In this document: piece by piece, positions 1-8,246 of the stretch
How the letters are laid out: every line of letters begins with the position of its first letter
Position numbering within the stretch: the stretch's first letter is position 1
Origin: Lustribacter sp049512335
GTDB lineage: Bacteria > Vulcanimicrobiota > Vulcanimicrobiia > Vulcanimicrobiales > Vulcanimicrobiaceae
Direction: 5' to 3'
Length of the DNA stretch: 64,000 nt
Assembly (NCBI GenBank): GCA_049512335.1
Contig: JBEKXE010000002.1
Location: 1-64,000 of the forward strand
The notes under the pieces: generated by a model
What the model saw: the letters and a program-made list of their open reading frames with translations, nothing else
Told to the model about the DNA's origin: nothing
Databases searched by the model: none
Made by a program: the position numbers and the translations under genes

Positions 1-333
1 GGCGCTGGTCGTCATCTCGACCAGGCGCGGGCTGCCGCCTTCGATCGTGATCGGCACGTCGTTGCCGGTCGACGTGCGGATGAACTGCGGCGGAACGATC
101 ACGCCGCTGCGCCGCACGACCTCGGCTGCGCGCGGCGTGATATACTGGTGGACGTCGAGCCCGTCTTTCGTGTACACGCCCGCGTCGTAGGCGACCAAGA
201 AGATCAGCTTGGTCAGCGAGACGTCGCCGAGCCCGACCTCGAGCGGGATCAGCGGCGGCGTCTGCGCCCGGACCGGCCCGCTGACGAACAGCGCGCACGC
301 GATCAGAACCCAAACGGCGACGCTGCGCATCAT
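1..333 (-). CDS. ABC-type solute-binding protein, N-terminal part (runs off the left edge)
   Basis: The minus strand is open from an ATG at 333 to the window edge, about 111 codons. The N-terminus is a Sec signal peptide ending near VRAQ (residues 20-24). It is followed by a first strand and helix (VSLTKLIFLVAYDAGVY) typical of NitT/TauT-type binding proteins, which take up small organic ligands in the periplasm. The ATG overlaps the stop of the upstream cupin gene (ATGA), so it is the last visible gene of the minus operon that starts at 2217. The ligand is unknown. The C-terminal lobe lies outside the window, so function beyond the family cannot be judged. Confidence 0.75.
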   Translation of the reverse strand, partial: MMRSVAVWVLIACALFVSGPVRAQTPPLIPLEVGLGDVSLTKLIFLVAYDAGVYTKDGLDVHQYITPRAAEVVRRSGVIVPPQFIRTSTGNDVPITIEGGSPRLVEMTTSA

Positions 334-677
334 TTGCTGTAGTAGCGGACTTCGAAGGTGAGGCAGCCTTCGTCGCTGCGCCACGGTCCGTGCCGCATTC
401 CCGGCGGACGGCAGGCGTATTCACCCGCGCGGAACGTCTGCTTCAGTTCGAGATCGGTGAACGAGCCTTCCAGGATGTAGACTTCCTCCCAGAAGTCGTG
501 GATCTGCACGCCGTTGGGCGAAGTGTCGCAACCGGGCGGAAAGCGCAGGATCCGGGTCGCGACGTTGGCGTTGGGATCTTTCGCCAGGATGCGCTCCGTC
601 ATGCCGACGTCGGCGCCGGCGACCTTGGTCCAGCCGACGTTGGTGACGGGGAAGAACTCGTGCTCGGGTTTGGCCAT
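330..677 (-). CDS. Small single-domain cupin protein
   Basis: A 115-residue protein with one cupin barrel. The first cupin motif is seen around residues 60-75 (HDFWEEVYILEGSFTD) and the second near residues 85-97 (GEYACRPPGMRHGP). Histidine and glutamate residues could bind a metal. An AGGAG ribosome site sits just before the ATG. Such cupins in catabolic operons are often isomerases, lyases or dioxygenases, or ligand sensors, but the sequence does not decide which. It follows the DUF2848 gene by about 10 bp and overlaps the binding-protein gene downstream, so it is co-transcribed with both. Confidence 0.8.
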   Translation of the reverse strand: MAKPEHEFFPVTNVGWTKVAGADVGMTERILAKDPNANVATRILRFPPGCDTSPNGVQIHDFWEEVYILEGSFTDLELKQTFRAGEYACRPPGMRHGPWRSDEGCLTFEVRYYSK

Positions 678-687
678 GGTGCTCCTG

Positions 688-1344
688 TTAGTGCGGCCGG
701 ACGCCGGTGACCGCGTATTCGAGTGTTAACGCGGCGGTCAGCGGACCGCCGCGGATGCGCGCCGCGAACGTGCGGCCGAAACGAAAGCCGTGGGTCAGCA
801 ACGGCACGGTCCCGCAAAAGAGGACGAAGCTCTGCGGCGATTTGCGGCGCCGGAACTCGGCCAGCAGCGTGCCCAATGGCGTGATTTGCGCGAACGACCC
901 CGCTTGGTAGGGCTCGCCGTCGATCGCGCTCTCCAAGCGAATCGCATCGAACGCGGCGTCCGGCGTGCCGATGCGCACGATCGTGCGGCCGAGCGGCTTG
1001 GGACAAACGCGCTTGCTCTTGGCGATGTCTTCGCGTTCGACGTCGCGCGCGGTGTGATCGCTGCCGATGCCGAGATACAGATCGTCGCCGATGCCGATCA
1101 GGGCCGGTTCGACCTCGCCGCACGTCTGCGCCGTCGGCACCTCGATCTCGGCGGCGTGGCTGAGGATCGATACCGGCATCTCGTACCACATCGGCACTTC
1201 CGGCGGCGGCGCGATCCCCTCGTGCGCCAGCTCGTCGATGTGTTTCTGCACCATCGCGCGGTCGCGGCCGGTGTAGCCGGCGATCACGAAGATCTCGGGC
1301 TCGAGCTCGATGCGCTGGTTGCGTTCGTCGGTAAAGGTCAGCAC
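688..1344 (-). CDS. DUF2848 family protein
   Basis: A 218-residue protein matching the DUF2848 family by its general layout: an N-terminal region with AGYTGRD, and a central IGIGSDHTARDVE segment around residues 93-105, a hallmark of the family, with possible metal-ligand His and Asp. The family fold resembles fumarylacetoacetate-hydrolase-like proteins and it is found in catabolic operons, but no reaction is established. Translation starts at a GTG. The gene is six bases after the VOC gene and ten before the cupin gene, consistent with one operon. A role in hydrolysis of a ring-cleavage product is inference from context. Confidence 0.75.
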   Translation of the reverse strand: MLTFTDERNQRIELEPEIFVIAGYTGRDRAMVQKHIDELAHEGIAPPPEVPMWYEMPVSILSHAAEIEVPTAQTCGEVEPALIGIGDDLYLGIGSDHTARDVEREDIAKSKRVCPKPLGRTIVRIGTPDAAFDAIRLESAIDGEPYQAGSFAQITPLGTLLAEFRRRKSPQSFVLFCGTVPLLTHGFRFGRTFAARIRGGPLTAALTLEYAVTGVRPH

Positions 1345-1350
1345 GTGTGG

Positions 1351-2217
1351 TTATCCCTGCATGGCGGCGCGGATTTCGGGGCTCGGCGGTCCGGCGGTAT
1401 TCCAGAGGTCCATCGTCTCCGGCGTGCGGCCGTGGACGTGCGGCTGCCAAGCCGCTTCGTCGTCGATCGTCTCGCCGTCGGCGATGTACTCGACGACATA
1501 ACCCGACGGTTCGACGAAGTAGTTGAAGACTTGTTTGCCCGGCGCGTGGCGTCCCGTTCCCCAACCCAGCGGCGTGCCGTGCGCGCGAACTCGGCCCTGA
1601 GCGCGAAACAGCTCGTCGATCGACGCGAGTTCCCACGAGGTGTGGTTGTACGAGGCCTGCGGTGCATCGTTGAAGGCGACCGAATGATGCTCGCGGTTGC
1701 AGCGCAGGAACGACATCACGTGTTCGCTCCAATCCGAGACGCGGAAGCCCAGCACCCCCGTGAAGAACTCCGTCATGCGGTCGAGCTGCGGCGTGTTGAG
1801 CACGACGTGCGAGAGGAACGCCGGGGTGGTGAACGCGGCCTGCGCCGCCGGCAGCGCAACCTCGGCCGAGAGCTCGATGCTGCGTCCGTCCGGATCGCGC
1901 AAGCGCAGGCCGTAGCCGCCGCCCGGACCGGCCAGCGCACGCGGCGGCGTCACCAGTTCCACGCCGGCTGCGGTCAACGCGCGTGCGGCGTCGTCGACGT
2001 CGGCCCTCGCCGGGAGTCCGAGCGCAATATGGTCGATGGCGCGCTGCTCGCCGGCGAGCAGTTCGAGTTGATACGGTTCGGCGCGCGCGGTCCGAAAGAA
2101 CGCCCGTCCGGTTTCCCGAGCGACGCACTCCAGCCCCCACGCCTCGGAGAAGAACGCAATCGATCGTTCGAATTCGGGCGCGACGAGCGCGACGTGGCGC
2201 AAATGGGTGACGTTCAA
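1351..2217 (-). CDS. Two-domain VOC (extradiol-dioxygenase-like) protein
   Basis: A 288-residue protein with two vicinal-oxygen-chelate modules: residues about 3-118 (THLRHVALVAPEFERSI onward) and about 128-260 (FLSHVVLNTPQLDRMTEFF onward). This is the architecture of type I extradiol dioxygenases. Candidate metal ligands are His in LSHVV, a His in the SYNHTSWEL region and Glu in GYVVEYIADG. The reading frame continues far upstream, but a GAGGAAG ribosome site five bases before a TTG at 2217 and the homology boundary fix the start there. It is the first gene of a minus operon and diverges from the SDR/Rieske operon. Aromatic ring cleavage is likely, substrate unknown. Confidence 0.8.
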   Translation of the reverse strand: MNVTHLRHVALVAPEFERSIAFFSEAWGLECVARETGRAFFRTARAEPYQLELLAGEQRAIDHIALGLPARADVDDAARALTAAGVELVTPPRALAGPGGGYGLRLRDPDGRSIELSAEVALPAAQAAFTTPAFLSHVVLNTPQLDRMTEFFTGVLGFRVSDWSEHVMSFLRCNREHHSVAFNDAPQASYNHTSWELASIDELFRAQGRVRAHGTPLGWGTGRHAPGKQVFNYFVEPSGYVVEYIADGETIDDEAAWQPHVHGRTPETMDLWNTAGPPSPEIRAAMQG

Positions 2218-2263
2218 ACGCAGCTTCCTCGAGCTTGGCGGGAACGGTCCGCCGGACGCGTAA

Positions 2264-2271
2264 TGTATACA
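2264..2271. promoter_or_regulatory. Perfect TGTATACA palindrome in the divergent VOC/SDR promoter, candidate GntR operator
   Basis: The 8-bp palindrome TGTATACA sits in the roughly 96-bp space between the divergently transcribed VOC gene (start 2217) and SDR gene (start about 2314). FCD-type GntR repressors commonly recognise short palindromes with a central GTATAC. The downstream operon carries exactly such a regulator at 4192. The assignment is inference from motif type and position. Confidence 0.4.
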
Positions 2272-2313
2272 CTTACTGCCTATGATCGACCCGCTCGCTC
2301 GGGAACAAATTTT

Positions 2314-3000
2314 TTGGGAGCCATAATCGTGACGGGAGCTGCCGGCGGCTTGGGGACGGCGATCGTCGCCGATCTGGCGGCGGCCGGTCGCACGGTCGTC
2401 GCGTTCGACCGCGTCGGTGCGAACGGCGCGGCCGAGTCGCTGCTGCTCGACGTTGCCGATGAGTCGGCGGTCGGCGCCGGCGTGACGCGCATCGCGGAAC
2501 GCTACGGCGGTATCGATGCGCTCGTGTGCGCCGCGGGGACGGTCGACGAGTACCCGGTGGCCGAGATGCCGCTGGCGGCGTGGCGCAGCGTCATCGACGC
2601 GTCGCTCACCGGAACGTTCGTCGCCACACGGGCGGTGTTGCCCGCGATGATGGCGGCGCACGGCGGCAGCATCGTCGCATTTTCCTCCGGCTACGCGTCG
2701 AGCGGCTACCGCAACGGCGCGAACTACGCCGCGGCTAAAGCGGGCGTCGAGGCGTTGATGAAATCCGTCGCGCTCGAAGGCGCGCCGTACGGCATCCGCG
2801 CCAACAGCGTGGCGCCGGGACCGATCGACACGCCGATGCTCACGCCGGAACGGGCCGCCTTCATCGGGCCGCGCATTCCGCTCGGGCGCGTCGGCACGCC
2901 GGCCGACGTCGTCGGGATCGTGCGCTTCCTCATCAACGACGAGAGCTCGTACATCACCGGACAAACGATCGCGGTCAACGGGGGCCTTTTGATGCGATGA
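2314..3000 (+). CDS. Short-chain dehydrogenase/reductase (SDR)
   Basis: An NAD(P)-dependent oxidoreductase of the classical SDR family, 228 residues with the chosen start. It shows the cofactor motif TGAAGGLG right at the N-terminus, the CAAG motif, an active-site Ser in AFSSGYASSGY, and the catalytic YAAAK motif followed by NSVAPGPIDTPM. The start is uncertain. TTG 2314 keeps the first beta strand. GTG 2329 has a better ribosome site (GGGAG) but would delete that strand. ATG 2263 adds 17 residues and lies on the palindrome at 2264. The last codons overlap the Rieske gene (ATGA), so it heads the seven-gene operon. It probably oxidises a hydroxylated or dihydrodiol intermediate of the Rieske reaction (inference). 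Confidence 0.85.
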   Translation: MGAIIVTGAAGGLGTAIVADLAAAGRTVVAFDRVGANGAAESLLLDVADESAVGAGVTRIAERYGGIDALVCAAGTVDEYPVAEMPLAAWRSVIDASLTGTFVATRAVLPAMMAAHGGSIVAFSSGYASSGYRNGANYAAAKAGVEALMKSVALEGAPYGIRANSVAPGPIDTPMLTPERAAFIGPRIPLGRVGTPADVVGIVRFLINDESSYITGQTIAVNGGLLMR

Positions 3001-4205
3001 ACCTTACAGCAACGAGATTGCCCGCGTGGGCGCCGAAAATCGACCCGGCCCGCTGGGTCGACAACCGCCTCTACACCGATCCGCGCACGTTCGAGCTCGA
3101 AACGGAACGCATCTTCATGAAGACGTGGCTGTTCGCGGGTCACGAGAGCGAGGCGGCCGCGCCGGGCGACTACTTCACGGCGACGCTCTTGGAGCAGCCG
3201 CTGATCTTCGTGCGCGGTGCGGACGGCACGCTGCGCGCGTTCTACAACACGTGCCGTCACCGTGGCTCGCGTGTGCTGCTCGACGCCTGCGGCCACGCCG
3301 CGGCGTTGCGCTGTCCCTACCACAACTGGGTCTACGATCTGGCCGGCCGGCTGATCGGGATTCCGGGCGAGGAAGCCTACGACGGCAGCGGCTTCGTCAA
3401 GGAAGAGAACCCGCTGGTCGGCGTGCGCTGCGAGGTCGAGCTGGGGTTGGTGTTCGTCTGCTTCGACGAGGCTGCGCCGTCGCTGCGCGACTATCTCGGT
3501 CCGAAAATCGTCGAAACGCTCTCGACGCCGCTCGCGCACGGCCGCTTCGAGCTGGTGAAGTATTACGGCTACGACCTGCCGATCAACTGGAAAGTCTTCG
3601 CTGAAAATGCGCGCGACGGTTATCACGTGCCGTTCGTGCATCCGTTCTTCCGCAAAGCCAGCCCGCCCGGGCCGTATTACCTGCACGCCAACGGGCACGC
3701 CGTGCAACGGCTCGGGATGGATCCCGCCGGAATCGATCCGCAGCTCTGGGAACGTTTGCAAGAATACACGCTCCCGGGCGTCACCACGGGCGACGGCTAC
3801 ATCGTGACGCTCTTCCCGGACGCGACGATCACGCTGCGTTCGAACGTGATCTCGATCGATTCCCAGCGTGCGCTGGGACCCAAAGCGGTCCGCATGGAGA
3901 GTCGCGTGCTCGGCCTCGTCGACGATTCGGAAGACGTGAAGGTCGTGCGCGAACTCGGCCACGCGACCTGGTTTCTCAACCCGGTCGAACTCGAGGACGG
4001 GCCGATCTTCGTCGGCCAACAGGAAGGCGTTGCGGCCAAAGGCGTGCGCTACAGCGTGATCGCACGCGGCGCGGATGCGACGACCGGAACGCGCGGCGAC
4101 GACAACCGCCTGCGTCAGTGGTGGGCGGCCTGGCGCGCGGCGATGGGCGTCGAGATCAACTCGCTCGAAGGCGAGCTCGAAGACGAATCGCATGCAGACC
4201 GCTAA
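2997..4205 (+). CDS. Rieske-type aromatic ring-hydroxylating oxygenase, alpha subunit
   Basis: A 402-residue oxygenase component that would use molecular oxygen and reductase-derived electrons to hydroxylate an aromatic or related substrate. The Rieske [2Fe-2S] site is complete: Cys86-x-His88 and Cys106-x2-His109. The mononuclear iron site is seen as Asp207, His210 and His215 (DGYHVPFVH), with a late acidic ligand likely in the ELEDGPIF segment. Length fits the family. It overlaps the SDR by 4 bp and the GntR gene by 14 bp. No ferredoxin, reductase or beta subunit is encoded anywhere in the window, so electron donors must lie elsewhere. Confidence 0.93.
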   Translation: MNLTATRLPAWAPKIDPARWVDNRLYTDPRTFELETERIFMKTWLFAGHESEAAAPGDYFTATLLEQPLIFVRGADGTLRAFYNTCRHRGSRVLLDACGHAAALRCPYHNWVYDLAGRLIGIPGEEAYDGSGFVKEENPLVGVRCEVELGLVFVCFDEAAPSLRDYLGPKIVETLSTPLAHGRFELVKYYGYDLPINWKVFAENARDGYHVPFVHPFFRKASPPGPYYLHANGHAVQRLGMDPAGIDPQLWERLQEYTLPGVTTGDGYIVTLFPDATITLRSNVISIDSQRALGPKAVRMESRVLGLVDDSEDVKVVRELGHATWFLNPVELEDGPIFVGQQEGVAAKGVRYSVIARGADATTGTRGDDNRLRQWWAAWRAAMGVEINSLEGELEDESHADR

Positions 4206-4848
4206 TTCGCGCCAAACCGCCGCCGGCTACGTCGCCGATTCACTACGCAGCGCGATCCAGAGCGGCCAGATTTCCGACGGCACCGAGCTCAACCAAGTCG
4301 CGCTGGCCGAACAATTCGGCACGTCGCGCGTGCCGGTGCGCGAAGCGCTGCGGCTGCTCGAGGCCGAAGGCTGGATCACCGCGATGCCGCACCGGCGCGC
4401 GGTGGTGGCGGCGGTGAGCCCCGAGCGCATTCAAGAGACGTTCGAGATCCGCGCGCTGCTCGAGGCGTACCTGATCGAGAAGGTCGTCGCGCGCATCAGC
4501 GACGAGCACATCGCGCAATTGAAACAGGCCTGCGACCGGATGGATGCGATCACCGACCACGCGGCGTGGGTCGCGGCCAACGCGCGTTTTCACAACGAGC
4601 TGCTCGAATCCGCCGGCTCACCGATGGCGCTCGAACTGGTCGTTTCGCTGAGCTCGCAGGTCGAGCGCTACCTGCGCCTGTCGGGGGAAACCGTGAACCG
4701 CGAGAGCGAAGCCGGGCGCGAGCACCGCGACATCGTCGCGGCCGTCGCCGCGCGCGACGCCGCCGCAGCCCAACGCCTCATCCGATTGCACATCGAACAT
4801 ACCCGGGGACGCGTCGTCGACGCGACTAGCGAAGAGGAGAAGCTCTGA
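4192..4848 (+). CDS. GntR family (FadR/FCD) transcriptional regulator
   Basis: A 218-residue regulator. It has an N-terminal winged helix (residues about 10-75, including LAEQFGTSRVPVREALRLLEAEGWI) and a C-terminal all-helical FCD ligand-binding domain with the usual metal-binding features (ARFHNELLESAG; RVVDATSEEEKL end). FCD regulators usually repress catabolic operons and are released by a pathway metabolite. The ATG at 4192 lies inside the end of the Rieske gene, and the stop overlaps the next gene by one base. The regulator therefore sits inside the operon it probably controls. The palindrome at 2264 is a possible target. Confidence 0.92.
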   Translation: MQTANSRQTAAGYVADSLRSAIQSGQISDGTELNQVALAEQFGTSRVPVREALRLLEAEGWITAMPHRRAVVAAVSPERIQETFEIRALLEAYLIEKVVARISDEHIAQLKQACDRMDAITDHAAWVAANARFHNELLESAGSPMALELVVSLSSQVERYLRLSGETVNRESEAGREHRDIVAAVAARDAAAAQRLIRLHIEHTRGRVVDATSEEEKL

Positions 4849-5903
4849 TGGCTCTACCGTACAAGCGCAACGAAGTCAAAGAGCGTTCGCGCGCAACCTG
4901 GCACGGGATGTGCAACGTGACGTTGCCGTCCTTCTCGACGTCGTTCGACGGACTGAACGCGAGGGCAATCGAGCACGACATCCGGCTTTGCGCCGAGATG
5001 GGCTACTGGGGCACGCTCGTCGCGGCCGAGAGCGGCACGACCTACGACGAGTATTTGGCCTTCATGGAAATCGCCGCCGGCGCCGCGCCCAAGGGCTTCA
5101 ACCTCGTCACGCACCTCAGCTGCGATACGCCCGAGCAGATGGTCGCCGTCGCGAAGACGGCCGAAGGGCTCGGCTTCGAAGCCGCGCTGGTCTCATATCC
5201 GCCGTCGTTCCGGCCGAAGACCGCCGCCGACATCGTCGACTTCACCCAATCGATCGCGGAGCGCACCGACCTCGCGCTGATCCTGTTCGCGGTTCCGACG
5301 TGGGGCTTCGGCTCGCTCCATCCGAGCAAGTTCCCGCCCGAAGCGATCGCGGCAATGGCGAAGTTCCCCACCGCCGCCGCGGTCAAGTACGAAGCTAATC
5401 CGCCGGCCTCGACGACCGGCATCGCCGATCTCTTGCGGCGCTGCAAGAACGACGTCATCATCGAGGTGCCGCTCGAACAGTACTCGCCGGGCTTGATCGA
5501 CTGGTACGGCATGCAGTGGATGGGCACCAGCGCCTACGATTCGTTCGGCGATCGCGTGCCGCGTTATTTCAAGTTGCTGCACGAAGGCAAATGGGATGAA
5601 GGGATGGAGCTCTACTGGAGCTGCCAGCCGGCGCGCGAGGCCAAGGGCGCGTTCCACGCGACGTTTGCCGGCGCCAACTTGATCCATCGCGTCGGCTGGA
5701 AGTATTTGAGCTGGCTGCACGGCTACAGCGGCGGGCTGTTGCGCATGCCGCAGATGCGGTTGCTGCCCAATCAGATGGCCGCGCTGCGGACCGGCCTCGC
5801 GCGTTCGGGCTTCAAGCTGCCGGAGGGTGACGACGCCTTCTTCGCCGGACGCTTCCCGCTCGAGTCGAGCACCGAGCTCGTCGTCGCAGGTCGGACGGCG
5901 TGA
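4848..5903 (+). CDS. Dihydrodipicolinate synthase (DapA) family aldolase/lyase
   Basis: A 351-residue (beta/alpha)8 lyase of the DapA/N-acetylneuraminate-lyase superfamily, longer than the usual 290-300 residues. The Schiff-base lysine is visible in AAAVKYEANPP (about residue 180). The usual catalytic tyrosine motif (YN.P) reads LFAVPTW, so Tyr is replaced by Phe and Asn by Ala. The GTTGE-like substrate loop reads AESGTTYDEY. These changes argue against lysine biosynthesis. They point to a catabolic relative, such as aldolases or hydratase-aldolases acting on ring-cleavage products. It starts one base before the GntR stop ends and overlaps the next gene, so it is part of the operon. Confidence 0.85.
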   Translation: MALPYKRNEVKERSRATWHGMCNVTLPSFSTSFDGLNARAIEHDIRLCAEMGYWGTLVAAESGTTYDEYLAFMEIAAGAAPKGFNLVTHLSCDTPEQMVAVAKTAEGLGFEAALVSYPPSFRPKTAADIVDFTQSIAERTDLALILFAVPTWGFGSLHPSKFPPEAIAAMAKFPTAAAVKYEANPPASTTGIADLLRRCKNDVIIEVPLEQYSPGLIDWYGMQWMGTSAYDSFGDRVPRYFKLLHEGKWDEGMELYWSCQPAREAKGAFHATFAGANLIHRVGWKYLSWLHGYSGGLLRMPQMRLLPNQMAALRTGLARSGFKLPEGDDAFFAGRFPLESSTELVVAGRTA

Positions 5904-6904
5904 CCCGCTTCTACGATGGAGCGTTCTTAGAGAAGAGCCTGTCGGCCGACGTCGCGATTCGCGCGATGGCGGCCGGCTTCGACGCCGAGGCTGCCGGGAA
6001 GACGCGGTTGCCGCCGCGCATCGACACGCCGACCGGCAAAGGCTTCATCCGGGTGATGCCGGCCGTGCTGGACGACGTGATGGGCCTCAAGGTGATGACG
6101 CTCGTCGAAGGCTCGGGCAACCGTTATTTGGTGCTGCTCTACGACGTGCACACCGGCGGGCTGCTGGCGCTGTTCGACGCCGACGAGCTCACGCGCGTGC
6201 GCACGGCGGCGGTGACGGCGCTGGCCGGCATGGCGATGGTCGACGCGCCGCCGCAGCGCTTGGGACTCATCGGCACCGGCTTCGAAGCGGTCGGGCACCT
6301 GCGCATGCTGGCCGGTGTGTGGCCGCTCGCCGAGGTGAAGGTGTTCAGCCCGAACGCGCAACGCCGGACCCGGTTCGCCGAGCTGATGTCGCGCGAGCTC
6401 GGCATCACCGTTACGGCGGTCGCAAGCGCGGCCGATGCGTTGCGTGGGCAGTCCGTCGTCGTGCTCGCGACCAAAGCCAAGGTTCCGGTCATCGACGGCA
6501 ACGATCTCGAGCCCGGCGCCGTCGTGTTGTCGATCGGATCGACGCGGCTCGATTTGCGCGAGCTCGACAACACCTCGCTGGCGCGGGCGTCGGTCGTCGT
6601 CGTCGACGACCCGCAGATGGTGCAGCTGGAATCGGCGGACATCGCGGAGACGATCGCCGCCGGACTGCTCGACCCCGCCCGCATACAAGCATTGTCTCAC
6701 GTACGGCGCGACGGCATCGTCCGTATGCCCGGCGGCGACGTCTCGATCTTCAAATCGGTCGGAACGGCGCTGCAAGATCTGGCGCTCGCGCGCACGATCT
6801 ATCAGGACGCGGCGCTGGTTGCCGAAGCGGTCACGCTGCCGGAGCTGACGCGGCTCAAACCGTTCTCCGCCAAAGCCTTCGATATGGCCGAAGCACCGGT
6901 CTAG
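5900..6904 (+). CDS. Ornithine cyclodeaminase / mu-crystallin family protein
   Basis: A 334-residue NAD(P)-dependent enzyme of the OCD/mu-crystallin family. An N-terminal dimerisation part carries RTAAVTALA (residues about 98-106). It is followed by a Rossmann motif LGLIGTGFEAVGHL (about 120-133) and a conserved acidic turn near VLSIGSTR. Members act as cyclodeaminases, imine reductases or amino-acid dehydrogenases. The sequence alone does not choose between these. A GTG start overlaps the stop of the DapA-like gene. Pairing with a DapA-family lyase suggests handling of an imino- or keto-acid intermediate (inference). Confidence 0.85.
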   Translation: MTRFYDGAFLEKSLSADVAIRAMAAGFDAEAAGKTRLPPRIDTPTGKGFIRVMPAVLDDVMGLKVMTLVEGSGNRYLVLLYDVHTGGLLALFDADELTRVRTAAVTALAGMAMVDAPPQRLGLIGTGFEAVGHLRMLAGVWPLAEVKVFSPNAQRRTRFAELMSRELGITVTAVASAADALRGQSVVVLATKAKVPVIDGNDLEPGAVVLSIGSTRLDLRELDNTSLARASVVVVDDPQMVQLESADIAETIAAGLLDPARIQALSHVRRDGIVRMPGGDVSIFKSVGTALQDLALARTIYQDAALVAEAVTLPELTRLKPFSAKAFDMAEAPV

Positions 6905-6906
6905 GC

Positions 6907-7449
6907 ATGAGTGACGCCGCCGCCCGGGCGCTGGCGTTCGCCAACGGCCTGCGCAAGAGCGTCGCCACAACCGGCAAGCGGTGGGCGCAGTGGCCCGGCG
7001 GTGCCGGCGATCTGGCGATCGTTCTGGCGTGCATCGAGCAGATCCAGCAACGGCTGCAAGCGGTTCCGGCAGCCGAGGACGACGAAGCTGCGGTGGCGGC
7101 CGCGATCGCCAATTTGCGCACCATTCTCGAGTGGACGACCTATCAGTCTGCCGGCATTCAAACGGCGCGCGCGCTGCAGACGGCGCGCAAGACGCGCGAC
7201 TTCGCGGAACGCTTCGGCTTGCTCGACAATCCAGCGGCGCGGCTCTCGGTGCTCGTCGACTCCGAGGAGTCGCTGCTCGAAAACGTGCAGACGAAAAACG
7301 ACTACATGCGGACGCTGGCTGCCAAACATCCGCATCTCGGGCTGCCGGAACCGCTGGTGAAGCCGGCGAGTCTGGCCGCGAAGGTCAAGCGTCAGCCGAG
7401 CCGGCTCGAGCTGATCGCCCAGCTGAAGAAGAGCGCGAAGAAAAAGTGA
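6907..7449 (+). CDS. Helical protein of unknown function
   Basis: I do not recognise this 180-residue protein. It is predicted to be almost wholly alpha-helical, has no signal peptide or membrane segment, and ends in a lysine-rich tail (KKSAKKK). It starts two bases after the OCD gene and its stop overlaps the nudC start (GTGA), so it is translated with them. A structural or regulatory role is possible, but nothing in the sequence indicates catalysis. Confidence 0.65.
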   Translation: MSDAAARALAFANGLRKSVATTGKRWAQWPGGAGDLAIVLACIEQIQQRLQAVPAAEDDEAAVAAAIANLRTILEWTTYQSAGIQTARALQTARKTRDFAERFGLLDNPAARLSVLVDSEESLLENVQTKNDYMRTLAAKHPHLGLPEPLVKPASLAAKVKRQPSRLELIAQLKKSAKKK

Positions 7450-8243
7450 GCGGCGAGCCGATGGTCTTCGCGTTTGCGGGCAACGATTTGGTGCTTGCCG
7501 AGGACGGCTTGCCGGCGTTCGCGGCTCTGGGCCCGGACGCGACGCTCGAACGCGCGATCCGCACCGGCAGCCTGAACGGCGGCACGGCCTGCTATGCGCT
7601 CGCGCTTCCCGACGGGGAGTTGCCGCCGGGACTGCGGCGCATCGGTTTGCGTGCGGTCCACGCCGAGCTTGGGCCGGAGATGTTCGTGGCAGCGAGCCGC
7701 GCCGCGCAGCTGCTGACGTGGGATCGCGAGCACCGTTTCTGCGGCGCATGCGGCCGCCCGACCCAGCGCGACGAAGGCGAATTCGCGCGCGTCTGCACGG
7801 CCTGCGACCTGCGCGCCTACCCGCGCATCTCGCCGGCGATCATGGTGCTGATCCATCGGGGCCGCGAAGTCTTGCTGGCGCGCAATCGCCGCAGCACGAC
7901 CGGGATGTTCTCGGCACTGGCCGGCTTCGTCGAAGCCGGCGAGACGCTCGAGGAGACGATCGTGCGCGAGGTGCGCGAGGAGGTCGGCGTCGAGATCGCC
8001 GATATCCGCTACTTCGGCAGCCAGTCGTGGCCGTTTCCGCACTCGCTGATGATCGCGTTCACCGCCGCTTACGCCGGCGGCGATGTCGTTCCCGACGGTA
8101 TCGAGATCGAGGAAGCGCGCTTCTTCGACGTCGATGCGTTGCCCAAATTGCCGCCGGCCGGACTCAGCATCGCGAGCCGCCTGATCGCAACCGTCGCCGA
8201 ACGGCTACGCCGCCCCCCACAAATCGGAGCTGCCCCTCGATAA
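7446..8243 (+). CDS. nudC: NADH pyrophosphatase NudC (NAD-capped RNA decapping type)
   Basis: A 265-residue Nudix hydrolase with the full NudC layout. There is a zinc ribbon (CGACGRP...CTACDL, residues about 99-120), a canonical Nudix box GX5EX7REUXEEXGU around residues 160-182 (GFVEAGETLEET then REVREEVGVE), and the family-specific SQPWPFPxS motif present as SQSWPFPHS near residue 193. It splits NADH/NAD into NMN(H) and AMP and removes NAD caps from RNA. The GTG overlapping the upstream stop is taken as start; ATG 7461 is an alternative. It is the last gene of the operon and converges on the binding-protein gene three bases away. Confidence 0.93.
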   Translation: MSGEPMVFAFAGNDLVLAEDGLPAFAALGPDATLERAIRTGSLNGGTACYALALPDGELPPGLRRIGLRAVHAELGPEMFVAASRAAQLLTWDREHRFCGACGRPTQRDEGEFARVCTACDLRAYPRISPAIMVLIHRGREVLLARNRRSTTGMFSALAGFVEAGETLEETIVREVREEVGVEIADIRYFGSQSWPFPHSLMIAFTAAYAGGDVVPDGIEIEEARFFDVDALPKLPPAGLSIASRLIATVAERLRRPPQIGAAPR

Positions 8244-8246
8244 AAT

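Noticed and set aside
790..2262. Long plus-strand open frame ahead of the SDR
   Set aside because: It is antisense to the DUF2848 and VOC genes, is rich in Arg and Ala without domain features, and only its last part is the real SDR.
4848..5903. Genuine lysine-pathway dapA
   Set aside because: The catalytic Tyr motif is missing, the protein is about 50 residues too long, and it sits in a catabolic operon.
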